From positions 2,008,214 to 2,072,213 of the forward strand of contig OZ038436.1 of assembly GCA_964036275.1 (NCBI GenBank): a stretch of DNA of 64,000 nucleotides. Direction: 5' to 3'. This document shows, piece after piece, positions 36,101-44,100 of this stretch (within the stretch, counting starts at the first letter, position 1; every line of letters begins with the position of its first letter). Source of the stretch: Litoditis marina. Its lineage: Eukaryota; Nematoda; Chromadorea; Rhabditida; Rhabditidae. Both the position numbers and the translations under genes were made by a program. Below the pieces are notes generated by a model. It was not told the DNA's origin. It saw only the letters and a list, made by a program, of their open reading frames with translations, and did no database searches.

Positions 36101-39043
36101 AGTGATAAGACTTCTCGCAGAATTTAACTCCTGATCGGATTGCGTGTTCATGTGAACAATCTGTGAAGCATCTTTGGTTTCAGAAAGAATTACTTCATCC
36201 TTTCACTGCGTAACTACATAGTCGTGCCGAGCTTTATCTTTATTTCACCGAATAGATGGCTAAAAGCGTATCACATTCACTATCATAATCATGAATTGTT
36301 ATAATACACATAAATTTCGAATACACTGAACCATTCGAACACGAATCTCTTAGTTGGACGATTTATAACCTCCGGTTTTTGATAACCATTTTTTCAGGTT
36401 ACCTCGCAGGTAACCGGTAAGTAACTCAAAACCAAAAACCGGTTACCTTTTTTTCTAACGCAATTTGTGGCTTTGAGGAAACCTGCAAATTAGGTCACGA
36501 AAAAGCGGTTAGGTAACCAAAAACCGGTTACATATAGAATTCACCTGCGAAGGGCAAGTATTCCGCAGTCATTAAAATGTCTTATTGTGGGTGAATTCTA
36601 TATCTAACCGAGTGTTTTGGTAACGGGACCGGTTTTTGCTAACCAGTATTTCAGGTTAGCTCAGTAAGTAACCGGTTAGTGACCTGAAGTGAAAAACCGG
36701 TTACCTCTTTTTCTAACGCAAAGTATTGTTCTTACCGTTAGGTCGTACGGTAACCGAAATTGAGTTTTAGGTCACCAATCGGTTACCTATGAGGTAACGA
36801 GAAAAAAAGGTGTACCACAAACCGGGTAGGTTACCTGTGGGTAATGTTCACCAACCAAGTAAGAATGAAACTGATGAGGAATTTGATCTAACGTTAGTAG
36901 ATAACCAAGTTGGTTACTTTGGTTAATTGGTTAAGTTTAGGCTTATGCCTAGACCCGAGATCGGTTAGCGAACATGTTACCGAACTGGCAGATATGACTC
37001 TTACCAGATAACTAAGTGGTTACTTCGGTTATCTGGTTTGCTCTTGGATCATTATCTAGTTTGCACCGAGCAGTCTGCCGGCAGACTGCCGGCAGGCTGC
37101 TGGGCTCCTGACAAATATCATTATCTAATTTGCACCCGGCAGCCTGCCGGCAGCCCGCCGGCGGCCTGCCGGCAAGCTGCCGGGCTCCTTAATTGCCGGC
37201 AGGTTGCCGGGCTCCTTAATTGCCGGCAGCCTGCGCTTTGAGTCGTGTGAATTAACGATGAAACTTCATCTAAATTTCTGAATATGACTTATTCTGGAAT
37301 TCAGAAGGCCAGATGACGTCAACTTTTGAATGGCAGATAAAGTAAGTTTTCAGAACTGCAATGTTGACGTCATATTTTTTCGAATGATGATAATACTTGA
37401 CAAGTGGTTCATTAAGAAAACAATTTTATTTGCACCGTACAGATCAAACCACCTCTCTACATACCTACGGCATGTATACAAAAAGAGAAAAATTCATGGA
37501 AAATGGGGGCCCAACGACTGTGAGATTTGTCTTCTGCTGTGCGCCCCTTAGACAACTACTCTGAAATGGAGCAGCTACTGCTACAATAACCGAAAAATAC
37601 TAATATACTCAAGTATAACTGTTTCTTACAAACACACAAAAGTCGTGAAATATTTTCTCAAACCTGTAAACTAGAATCTACAAATCACAGATGTTAACTC
37701 AACGTAGTCAATTATAGAGTTCCTGGTTTTGTGCACAATGGTTGGAATTATTTCTCATTACCTCAATTCTAGGTGCTATACCGTTTGTCATATTATTCAA
37801 CAGTTGTTCTCTCTTTCACAGCTGTGACTTGTAGATTCTAGTTTACAGGTTTGAGAAAATATTTTACGACTTTTGTATGTTTGTAATAAACATTTATACT
37901 TGTATGAATATTAGTATTTTCCGGTTTTTGTAGCAGTAGCTTCTCCATTTGAGAGTAGTTGTCTAAGGGGCGCACAGCAGGAGACAAATCTCACAGTCGT
38001 TGGGCCCCCACTTTTTCATGAATTATAGTTCATATTCCTGAAATCGATCTTCCACTTTCACAAACCCAATGTGGATTTGATTGATATTATTTTAGCTTTT
38101 CGGAACTTATTTTGTTTCCAGTACGATGCCCTGATCGACTATCTCTGGGCCCAAATAATCAAAATCTCTGACAGATGTGTTAAACTGTTGGAAAATTCTA
38201 ATGACGAGAATGTGGACTCTGTTTGCGATCAGGTACATTTTTCTCTACATGACCTTTGTAGGAAACTGAGGTCTTACTCTGGAGTTGAAAACCAAGTTGT
38301 TTACCGAGGTTTGCAGAAAACCCAAGTTGTAAATCAAGGATCAGACTTTTAACCGAGAACTTGGTGCACAATTGTGCACCAATCTTTGATTTCACAACTT
38401 GTTATCAACTAGTGACCAATTTGGTGGGGCGAACCATGGTAAACCACTCGGTTTTCAACTTCAGAGCATGCGAGGAAATCCCGGAAAACCAGTTCACCGA
38501 CTTAGTTTATCTCTCTATCTCTACTTCTCCGAACTCTTTTGCAGCTTTCTGTTTTTCATAGGTAACCTTGAAAAGAAGTCCACGGGACTTGACACGTTAT
38601 CGCGAGCATTTTTTCGACTTGTGACTTTCTCAAAGCTCAACGATATTTTTGATTGATTGATTCATTACGCATATGAATACGTTAAAAAGGAGATGCGAAG
38701 TGAAAAAGGAGGTGGAAACAGAAATAAAACACAGAACAGAGTGATAAAGTGTTCGTGTTTTGTTTGTCACCCTAAAAACTGAACCAAATAGAGAACTTCT
38801 CGATACACTTAATGTGTTAACTACATTTTATTATTTTATCCCACTCATTAAAAATAAGCCTGAACATTCTCTGCGGTGAACAGAAACTGCCTTACTTTTA
38901 TCAGATATGAAAATACTTCACCACACAAAAAACTGTTCAACACACAATCACGATTTGAACATTCTCGATTTTAGGTCTGTGCACTTTGGGAGGTGCAAGA
39001 ATCGTACAAACGCCAGTTAGATGAGGTTCGCAGTCGGCTTTGA
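21131..39043 (+). CDS. Small host gene split by a 16.9-kb transposon-filled intron
   Basis: Three exon-like segments join in phase 0. Exon 1 is 21131-21214 (28 codons). A TTTGCAG acceptor sits at 21112-21118, before the ATG, as at a nematode trans-splice site, and the donor is CCC|GTGAGT. Exon 2 is 38122-38232 (37 codons), between TTTCCAG and CAG|GTACAT. Exon 3 is 38975-39043 (22 codons and TGA), after a TTTTAG acceptor. The predicted product is 87 aa: an acidic, Ser/Glu-rich N-terminus and a helical C-terminal half ending in a Glu/Arg-rich stretch. I do not recognise it. An AATAAA signal follows at 39113. The intron contains the whole inverted-repeat cluster and two antisense transposon genes. 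Joining exon 1 to exon 2 across 16.9 kb is inference; exons 2 and 3 are the firmest pair. Confidence 0.45.
21518..22235. repeat. Left arm of long inverted repeat (partner 27130-27740)
   Basis: About 21640-22165 is an inverted copy of about 27740-27130, including AACTTCCGCCGTGT-like and CACTCTCTCGCCCTCTCTGTC stretches and the TGACGTCA-bearing sequence. At 21518-21640 it is homologous to the arms of the palindromes at 26.2 and 37.5 kb. TGACGTCA occurs at 22096, 22125 and 22152. A GT/AAGT microsatellite near 21760-21787 replaces the ACAG repeat seen at the same place in the partner arm. Confidence 0.75.
22236..22560. repeat. Homopolymer C/G block with repeated GGGGGGTGATTGTAC
   Basis: There are runs of about 16 C (22236-22251), 17 C (22263-22279) and 12 G (22541-22552). 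Between them the motif GGGGGGTGATTGTAC, or its complement GTACAATCACCCCCC, occurs in variant form about eight times in both orientations. No coding potential. The G-runs could form G-quadruplexes on either strand. Confidence 0.85.
22561..22860. repeat. TGACGTCA unit followed by CTGCCGGCAG-rich tract
   Basis: The first part repeats the TGACGTCA subterminal unit (TGACGTCA at 22643-22650). About 22705-22855 is GC-rich and composed of CTGCCGGCAG palindromes and variants. The same tract, inverted and joined to the same ACTCAAAGCGCAGGCTGCC boundary, is at 37060-37225. Confidence 0.75.
23366..25747 (-). CDS. Candidate multi-exon gene of unknown function
   Basis: Several minus-strand segments have nematode-type splice borders and compatible frames: 25642-25747 (35 codons, reading DNYLLLEFSREDDKY at its start), 24433-24485, 23905-24048, 23739-23837 and 23366-23390 (ending in TAG). 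The last three junctions are all phase 2. An alternative segment at 25091-25147 would end the protein early. No upstream start exon was found; the sequence beyond 26.18 kb is the palindromic repeat, so the 5' end may be lost. The exon at 23905 encodes a hydrophobic run that could be chance. No family is recognised. It could be a second gene of the surrounding inverted-repeat element, or a pseudogene. Confidence 0.25.
26179..26706. mobile_element. Palindromic repeat, about 528 bp, left copy
   Basis: The two ends are inverted copies: GTGGGGGCCCAACGACTGTG at the left and its complement at the right. Homology runs inward for about 190 bp, through CTACTCTCAAATGGAGCAGC and ACTCAAGTATAACTGTTCAT. A sister copy is at about 37500-38024. 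Both are bordered on their gene-facing side by AAAAATTCATG and the same subterminal repeat, so they are parts of a larger duplicated unit. Confidence 0.85.
26707..27860. repeat. Inverted-repeat arm with tandem TGACGTCA units
   Basis: The part at 26707-26945 is an inverted copy of 37262-37496, and 27130-27740 is an inverted copy of 22165-21640. Between 26800 and 27255 lie about three to four tandem units of roughly 125 bp, each with CCAGAATACGTCA and GTTTCATCGTTAAT. Perfect TGACGTCA palindromes are at 26971, 27074, 27101 and 27244. An ACAG microsatellite is at 27556-27576. The segment 27750-27860 has GCCACGGCGTTTCG, shared inverted with 35940-35960. Confidence 0.75.
27928..27933 (-). terminator. 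Probable poly(A) signal of the coiled-coil gene
   Basis: AATAAA on the minus strand, about 175 nt downstream of the TAG at 28109-28111. It is the first perfect signal after the stop codon. Confidence 0.55.
28109..31160 (-). CDS. Coiled-coil protein (424 aa), 11 exons, adjacent to transposase
   Basis: The exons (high to low coordinate) are 31160-30976, 30803-30690, 30503-30399, 30288-30205, 30005-29889, 29756-29652, 29374-29291, 29063-28947, 28794-28648, 28497-28390 and 28217-28109. All ten junctions have GT and AG ends, and every intron is phase 2. The joined frame is open for 424 codons and ends in TAG. Residues 1-61 are Asn/Gln/Gly-rich with four PGN- or TGS-type repeats (APGNRN, APGNTQR, GPGNNSR, ATGSRNR). 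About 62-350 is rich in Glu, Lys, Ala and Leu heptads, predicting long coiled coil. The last 35 residues are acidic. The ATG follows a TTTCCAG acceptor 14 nt after the transposase stop, so the two are probably co-transcribed or spliced together. I infer a structural partner of the transposase; no enzymatic motif is visible. Confidence 0.75.
31175..34024 (-). CDS. DDE-type transposase-like protein with RAG1-like spacing and embedded PHD finger
   Basis: A 949-aa uninterrupted frame. Residues about 110-245 form a coiled coil. Candidate catalytic acids are Asp424 (VIADKGG), Asp500 (LSGDMSFL) and Glu906 (SEQAIESLH). Cys519-x2-Cys522 lies 19 residues after Asp500; His881-x4-His886 lies 20 residues before Glu906. 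In RAG1 the equivalent spacings (Asp708-Cys727, Cys727-x2-Cys730, His937-x4-His942, His942-Glu962) are the same. Between the Cys pair and the His pair is a long insert with a PHD-like zinc finger (about 655-727: Cys693, Cys696, His701, Cys704, Cys723, Cys726 and earlier Cys). This suggests a cut-and-paste transposase of the RAG1/Transib/CMC class of RNase H folds; the superfamily is uncertain. Upstream exons may extend the N-terminus. Confidence 0.7.
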   Translation of the reverse strand: MNPNIGWRAALEREVRERVLPDREKAAVVTEKVRRIYATVPAARSNVHYGRPRYPVHIVSRGAESVDTNLLQNKNAVFSPEHVADIQSPSFAAVNAHVKLAAVTHKCEIQAGEILHLISLNRGLEVAVREKDALIASLSYSKQAESRATLLVAQLQREVEIAEREIECSRMKVAESHLALSTAHSAFAELHEKFNNLNKSGKALEKKIFLLCTQKAKLGLTVNSLRADLSKHKKRESRARNRNFEQRSLINTSFVKSFSELADTRSKTSRYEALIPLIEKVCLSSDESTISDFVKRFSSWYGDAEKKNSASLSPIESFAFMRQYEISWGRYTKMRRVLEKICGQPILASVRNVQKQSALMSKKEWYKSFVSEVTIKGNKIPVNTLELTDLEGMLKSRLQNLSDSGKLKLGAEYNDKLWITVIADKGGPDTRLCLQIGNVDNANSRNSLLLCGAYAADDKRDYLSVCLKNVIAEINSLKTVQIEQDGADVDLEIEWFLSGDMSFLYSCMGHMGQSTTQSCLFCPASRCPKISELDCSRVQPSRTLSSYKADAPGGTNGVRENCYPVFTCIDVDHIIPPSLHVLMGCADFAFDGLRTEATRLDADFSGQILTKQEQKSHVNALKKKLKELRAKKTSLEHGVKVATLVRDAYVAIQTCTLPNCSAKSVSESVCAADICVLRDKRLRVLKNVMWIQCVLCSKYVHYECAGLVSSESVERAISDDYICMDCEGLDLPKRLAQIEQELSGLVTSFQNITSKEVDLVKEVEAKDAAVNGGLGAHSLNLHETFKKCGGDAAAYFQKFNGNQTRKLLQSENVDTLWSVFSDSDRKTHFAGYMKVLCEVQSFAKAKFLTEDEISRFPSLIAAMISELRLANPSLSVTPKLHCLVFHVLPFIQRFKTWGLMSEQAIESLHALLNRLNARYCAIRSPLRRYMSVADAFCFQNYVFDTQEII
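34055..34560. repeat. 149-bp tandem repeat upstream of the transposase start
   Basis: Units begin near 34055, 34205, 34354 and 34503 with AACTGGAGCAATTACAAAG or a variant, giving a period of 149-150 bp. Each contains GCGCGATGCGCTTGAGTAG. They lie in the probable first intron or 5' region of the transposase gene on the minus strand. Confidence 0.9.
34778..34870 (-). CDS. Possible upstream transposase exon, copy 1
   Basis: On the minus strand a CTTACAG acceptor precedes this 93-nt segment, and AAG|GTGATT follows. Read in phase 0 it is open (31 codons, start ASIYPKTTLVEISNEQ) and joins in frame to AATAATATG at the acceptor TTATTCCAG (34031-34039), extending the transposase N-terminus. The other two frames are also open, so coding is not proved. 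Confidence 0.35.
35325..35417 (-). CDS. Possible upstream transposase exon, copy 2
   Basis: The second copy of the 93-nt segment, with the same acceptor and donor, within the 547-bp tandem duplication. Because 93 is a multiple of three, one or both copies could be included without changing frame. Confidence 0.3.
35504..36360. other. Upstream region of the transposase gene, GC-rich hairpins
   Basis: 35822-35861 forms a strong hairpin: AAACCGCGCC and GCACC pair with GGTGC and GGCGCGGTTT. 35935-36003 (minus strand GCTGTGCGAGATTTGTCT) matches 21460-21500 inverted. No reliable first exon was found; an open frame here (35669-36013, minus) is composed of repeat sequence. Confidence 0.5.
36361..37060. 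repeat. GGTTACC/AACCGGTT-rich repeat tract
   Basis: About 690 bp is dominated by degenerate GGTTACC, GGTAACC and AACCGGTT units in both orientations. Perfect AACCGGTT palindromes are at 36437-36444, 36522-36529, 36670-36677 and 36695-36702. AACCGGTT is the known consensus of Grainyhead-type factors. The tract is about 1 kb upstream of the candidate first transposase exons. Confidence 0.8.
37061..37496. repeat. CTGCCGGCAG tract and TGACGTCA subterminal arm, right side
   Basis: 37061-37225 is an inverted relative of 22705-22855 (CTGCCGGCAG palindromes). 37262-37496 is an inverted relative of 26707-26945, with TGACGTCA at 37314-37321 and 37365-37372. Confidence 0.8.
37497..38024. mobile_element. 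Palindromic repeat, about 528 bp, right copy
   Basis: Sister of 26179-26706, with the same GGGGGCCCAACGACTGTGAG termini in inverted orientation and the same ACTCAAGTATAACTG interior arms. It lies about 100 bp before exon 2 of the small host gene. Confidence 0.85.
38281..38470. repeat. Palindromic repeat within host intron 2
   Basis: It is centred on a perfect 18-bp palindrome GGTGCACAATTGTGCACC (38363-38380), which extends two bases further each side. The outer arms pair imperfectly: GAGTTGAAAACCAAG on the left with TCGGTTTTCAACTTC on the right. It is probably a small inverted-repeat element. Confidence 0.65.
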
Positions 39044-39112
39044 ATACAGAGTACAACATTTGTTATGTACATTATTTTTGTGATTATGTGATTATTATTG
39101 TTCATGTGATTG

Positions 39113-39118
39113 AATAAA
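39113..39118 (+). terminator. Probable poly(A) signal of the small host gene
   Basis: AATAAA, 70 nt after the TGA at 39041-39043 and in the same orientation. Confidence 0.6.
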
Positions 39119-39650
39119 ACTGTATGTAATACTGTTTCTATAAAACCATCAGTGTAAAACGCAATTAATCATACGAATATTGGTTGAAATTGTTAGGAAC
39201 CACGGAAACAAACTGGATTTGCACAACTAATTCACACCCTTGTAGCTCGATCAACCGTCACTACGGACACATTGCCATCGCACAACGTTTCTGCTATGTA
39301 CCAGTTTAGTCTGCGTTGCGCTCTTCGACATTATTGCACCATATCAAAACTGAAAACACATATAGGATCAAACCCAGATCATGCATTTTCATTCCATCTT
39401 CAATAACCAAATCCAAATGATGAGAATCGATTTCGCGCCGGGATTTGTGGCGGAACCCACGCAGGCCTCCCAGTTCCAGCTTGAAGCTGGACAGTCCTGG
39501 TTTCGACTTTGCGAACAGTCCACCCAAGTCCAGTCCGAAATGCTTTTGGTCGGCCTTCCGCGCAACCCTTCGCAATCATTCACAGCCACCTGACACGCGA
39601 CCAACAGTAGTACGGAAAGAGGTCTGGAAGTTATGAGTTCATTCTCATGT
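39119..39650. other. Spacer, no gene seen
   Basis: Open frames near 39306-39636 overlap on both strands around a GC-richer patch and have no splice context or recognisable motif. They may be remnants of a coding sequence, but none can be supported. Confidence 0.35.
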
Positions 39651-39868
39651 GAAAAGTGAATGGCATGTTATACCATATTATGGTGGAATATGGTGTTAGG
39701 TTGATATATAGCATAATCTTAAAGATTTTCACCATAATATGGCCTATTGTCCCATATTATGGTGGAATATGGTCAAAATTCTATGGCATGAAAGGTACAT
39801 TTAATGTCATACGTTCCTCACCATATTCCACCGTATTATGGTATATTAGGCCATTCCCTTTTCACCTA
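39651..39868. mobile_element. Inverted-repeat MITE with CCATATTATGG units
   Basis: The left end GTGAAAAGTGAATGGC and the right end, reverse complemented, GTGAAAAGGGAATGGC form terminal inverted repeats that continue through TATACCATATTATGG-like sequence. Inside, CCATATTATGG or its inverse occurs four times next to GGAATATGG. No target duplication was resolved. Confidence 0.7.
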
Positions 39869-40333
39869 TGTTGTAAAGATCGAATACATGACGTGACCAA
39901 TAACTTTGTTGCAGTTTGATCTCGATGTATGCTATAATAATAATATAATACTTTTCTTTCATTCATTCTTTCGCTCATTCGCTCATTCATTCAAAGTTCA
40001 TTCGCATAGGGTACCTGACATTAAAAAACGAAGTAGACAACCATTCAAGGATATACCTATGACGAATACGAATACCTTGGGGCACGCGCTATTGCTCGCC
40101 AAATTTGGCTTTAGCATCAAACTAAATTCGCCCATCGATCATTCGATCTTTTTTGTACCCTGTAGTTTACCGCGTCCTTCCGAAATTTTATCAATAGAGT
40201 GTTGCGCGATATGCATATGAGTCATTCAGATTTAGGTTGTATTGATTCTGGTTAACTTTATGAAATAAAAAAATCAGTGCATCATACAGAAAACATCGAA
40301 GATATGTGAGAGTACACAGCGGAAAGTGAGGTA
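39869..40333. repeat. Repeat fragments
   Basis: A CATT-rich stretch (39955-39990) is followed by a repeat at 40175-40230 that matches 850-900 inverted. 40300-40333 and 40527-40570 are the two halves of the repeat interrupted by the 193-bp MITE. Confidence 0.45.
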
Positions 40334-40526
40334 TAGGATTTGTCAAACCGTTGTGGACACCGTACCATCGATTTTGTAAGGGGCGGGGTTTGGCGAGCGG
40401 CCAGTTCGTCTGCGTATCATTGATCCACACACTCTCTCAACTGCTGGCAGATAATCAACGACCGCTCGCCCCGCATCGCTCAATCAATGGAGCCCTCTGC
40501 TGTCTTTATGGGGAAAATGGCGACTA
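40334..40526. mobile_element. 193-bp TA-target MITE, copy 1
   Basis: Exactly 193 bp, beginning TAGGATTTGTCAAACCG and ending AAATGGCGACTA, flanked by TA on both sides. The unfilled site is seen at 3545-3600 and, inverted, at 19150-19225. Copies 2 and 3 are at 45791 and 53092. It has no coding capacity, and only a TAG is shared between its two ends. Confidence 0.9.
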
Positions 40527-40570
40527 TATACAGTACCTTCCCGCCTTTCCGTTGTCGACGACTATATATT

Positions 40571-41420
40571 AGTTGGGTAAATAAGGTTTAACATAGAAAA
40601 CACCAAACGAGACTAAAATTTGCGCAAACCCTCCATTGGTCGACTAGGAAAGCGAGATAGTACAGAGATCAATGAGACGCGGACAGTCACAGACAGTCTC
40701 TCTGACCTGAACAATTTCTCGGTAATGATTAGCTAGTCTGCTTAGGACGTAGCTAGGGAACACCATCATTGTTTTCTGTCGAACCTTTGGAAACTTTTCC
40801 GAATGAGCATTCTCTCTTCACAAGTTCTTTCGCACTTTTCCAACTTGTCCAACAATTCCGTTTGAGTCAGATTCCACAGAGAAGATGTTGCCTGTATTTA
40901 ACAATTACATTTAACATGATACAATTAGTACTTCAACTATTACGTTTGCCATCCATTTTTGGTCAAAATCCAATCAAATTCGGCCTCAAACTGGAGAGTG
41001 AAATAACTCCGATTGAATGTTGCGCCGCCTATATAAACTGAGTAAATCGCCCAACTTTTCAATTCTTCGGCGATTCAATTCAATCAATTTCAATTCTTCA
41101 ACACTCGTGTAGAAACTGATGAATTTCCGTGAATTTACTATTTACTAAGTTCTCACAAACGTAAAGCACTTCTTTTCCCCCTCACTTTTGAACGGATTCC
41201 ATAATGGTTTACCGGACGCCGTCAATTACAAAAACTAACACAACTCAATGTTTCATCCACCATACTGATAGGGTACTAGAAAGTAAAAACGATCGACAAT
41301 CCTTACACTGTCGTATTTCAAAACTCCTCTTACTAATTCCAGCTGTAGCCATTTATTCGTTGAGTTCGGAATCTATAGAAAATGTTCGAGATAATTAGGT
41401 CCGATTGCATATAGTTCTAA
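40571..41420. repeat. Interspersed repeats, including inverted copy of 41-760
   Basis: 40790-41055 is the inverted, uninterrupted relative of 41-186 plus 586-720. 41090-41260 is an inverted relative of 7780-8010 and 52150-52330. No gene seen. Confidence 0.6.
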
Positions 41421-41846
41421 ATTTCAGTTTTACATTGAGAACTAATCAAAGGCGACACACTAAACCAAACACTCTCAACCTTGTAGGATTGCAACGATAT
41501 GGTATATTGTCAAGCTGCGCATTCCCGACTGTCTACGACTTACAGTATATAGAGCATTTATCATGAGATAATTTGAATACTTATTATGAGTTTGTATGGA
41601 TTTCTAGGCCGCCTGATCTTCAGTTTTCAAGAGGAGGTGTGCACAAAATTAATGTTGAAGCGAGTCTCTATTTACTACTCACCAAAAAATATGACTTTTC
41701 AAAATTTTCTCTAAAAACTGTTGTTCGCGTCTTCGATTCCGTACAACATTCGAATGTTGCATGATTGCTATATATTTCCAGCTGAGCAAATGATCTTGCT
41801 GTGTTGAGAGAATCTAATCTAAATGTAGAGCACGTGACAGTATATA
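41421..41846. repeat. Repeat with the unfilled site of the 232-bp MITE
   Basis: About 41345-41560 matches 51480-51564 joined to 51797-51905. The 232 bp between those blocks is absent here, which defines the insertion at 51.6 kb. 41740-41846 continues as the left flank of the 1021-bp element. Confidence 0.65.
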
Positions 41847-42094
41847 TAAGACGCTCCAATCTAAATGGTTTCGGAAATCAGGAAATCCTAGTGATTTCAT
41901 GAAATTTTTAGGATGAGACTTTTAACCATCGAAGAGTTATCACTTTTTTAAAATTATTTCTGATTGGACATCGGGTAGTCCCCATTTATTTGAAGTTTAA
42001 ACTAAAAACCAAACGATCGAATCGCTTTGTCCCGATTCAGGAAATTGAAAAAAAGTGTGTCACAAAAAATTGCAGTTTTCACAAATCTCTCAAA

Positions 42095-42205
42095 AAATTG
42101 TGTCACAATTTTTCACACTTCAATTTTTTGGGCACAATTTTTCACACTTCAATTTTTTGGGCCCAATTTTTCACACTACAATTTTTTGGGCACATTTTTT
42201 CACTT
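42095..42205. repeat. 29-bp tandem array, left
   Basis: About 3.5 copies of a unit containing AATTTTTCACACTTCAATTT and TTTTGGGC, inside the 1021-bp element. Confidence 0.85.
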
Positions 42206-42526
42206 TTCCAAATATTGTACATGTTCCAGCAAGAGAGGTTATTACTGAACCACTCGCGCGATACTAATGTTTCCTTCCATACCCCCCTGACTGCGCCGTA
42301 TCTAGTATTGGCGATTAGAGCAATGAGACGCAGAGAAACGAGCGCGCATTGAGGGCATCGCCCAATTAGAAAAAGAGACGCAGAGAAAGAACAGGCGAGA
42401 CAGATCCGCAGGATTTGAAACCATAACAAGATACGGATCATTGAGAGCTGTGTCAAAGAGTATCACAGTATTATCGCGCGAGAGACATACAAAGTGCAAA
42501 GTACCTCTCTTTAGAGAAACAAATGT

Positions 42527-42632
42527 GTCCCAATTTTTCACACTTCCATTTTTTGGGCACAATTTTTCACACTTCAATTTTATGGGCCCAATTTTTCACA
42601 CTACAATTTTTTGGGCACATTTTTTCACACTG
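42527..42632. repeat. 29-bp tandem array, right
   Basis: A second array of the same 29-bp unit in the same orientation as the left array, about 430 bp away. The shared order of unit variants (GGGCAC then GGGCCC then GGGCAC) suggests block duplication. Confidence 0.85.
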
Positions 42633-42867
42633 TTTTCAACTGCGAAAACGTGTGTTATAATGTTCTGAAAGGAAAATAATTGTGGCAGAGGATTTCGAAA
42701 CATACAAATATTCGGTAGTTTTATCTGCGCTCCAAATGAGAGCGACACAAGAATTAGAAGAATTGGACATTTCAGAAAAAATATCGGACAAGTCTGATGA
42801 TGCACAATATTTTGAGGTTTTCCAAGAAATTATCTAAAATGGAAACCATTTAGATTGGAGCGTCTTA

Positions 42868-44100
42868 TATAGAACACGAGAAACATTCGATCGCTTCAGG
42901 AACTGAGCGTCGGGTAATATGTGTTCAAGTATTCCGTTATAGATACCTAGAAGTCACACTACATAGAGAAATCCTCAGAAATTTGAAGAGAATCAGTTTC
43001 ACAACAAAATTATGACACGAACAGTTCATCTCCACAGTTAAGATGACTCACTTTTCATTTGCCTTTTTTTCGATTAAACTACTAACTGAAGAGGTTTCAA
43101 GAGCTCAAGTAAACCCACCGAAACACTGCAGTGCGCTTGTTCGGAGTGAATGAAAGGTTTCTCCTCACTTCATTTTGTGATGAGTCCTGTCAAGTTTTTC
43201 AAACTAAATGTACCGTAAACGATATTTCCAAACATAGATAGTGTAGTGTGACTTCTAGGTATCTATAACGGAATACTTGACCACATATTACTCGACGCAT
43301 AGTTCCTGAAGCGATCGAATGTTTCTCGTGTTCTATATATACTGTCACGTGCTCTACATACACTCACTTGAGATTAGTCTTGCATGATCACGCTTTTCCA
43401 AATCAATAAACATCGAAGTAAAAAATTATTTCAAGCCTGCAGCTCTTATTTCTGGGGTCGGGGTTAATGTATACTACTAAAAATTCCGTAGAAGGTGACG
43501 AGCTCAAGTGAAGACTAAAGTTATTAAATAAACGGAATCAGGCCAATCAAAACAGAGTTAACTAGAATAACGAAAGATTAAATGAATTATGAATAATTAG
43601 TTTTTTCCATAAAAATACAAGTTAGTTATTGATTAAGTATAGAGTTACACCGTTTCCATTTCTGCATTTCGTTATTATTCTCGAGGGTGAAGAGAACATC
43701 TGGGAACTTTTTGATTCAAGCTAAAAGTACCGAAGAATTGAAAAGTTGTGCGATTTACTCAGTTTATATAGGCGGCGCAACATTCAATCAAAGTTATTTC
43801 ACTCTCCAGTTTGAGGCCGAATTTGATTGGATTTTGACCCAAAATGGATGGCAAACGTAATTAGTATAAGTACTAATTGTATTATGTTAAATGTAATTGT
43901 TAAATACAGGCAACATCTTCTCTGTGGAATCTAACTCAAACGGAATTGTTGGACAAATTTGAAAAGTGGGTTTTTGAATAACCGTTTTTGTTTTTGAAAT
44001 TGTTTGATAACAGTTCAAGTGATCTCATATAAATTGTATACTTTTGAATCGGTTTTACAATTTAAGGAGTCGACGTTACTTCTTCACCGTCAACAACCTC
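42868..44100. repeat. Interspersed repeats, including an intact copy of the 41-760 family
   Basis: 43240-43380 mirrors the flanks of the 1021-bp element. 43310-43720 resembles 15490-15890. 43740-43975 is the uninterrupted version of 41-186 plus 586-720. The small motif CACTGCAGTGCGCTTG (43123-43139) is inverted relative to the copies at 18.3 and 44.5 kb. No gene seen. Confidence 0.55.

Larger units (their letters stand above)
41847..42867. mobile_element. 1021-bp TA-target element with 26-bp terminal inverted repeats
   Basis: Both ends read TAAGACGCTCCAATCTAAAT inward, identical for 26 bp. TA flanks each side. The unfilled site CTATATATACTGTCACGTGC occurs inverted at about 43334-43353, so the insertion boundary is supported directly. 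The interior has two arrays of a 29-bp unit and no transposase frame. It is a non-autonomous element; TA targeting suggests the Tc1/mariner or a related group. Confidence 0.9.

Noticed and set aside
39306..39636. Overlapping frames of 63-89 codons on both strands after the small host gene
   Set aside because: No splice signals, no motif, and mutually antisense, so none can be preferred.
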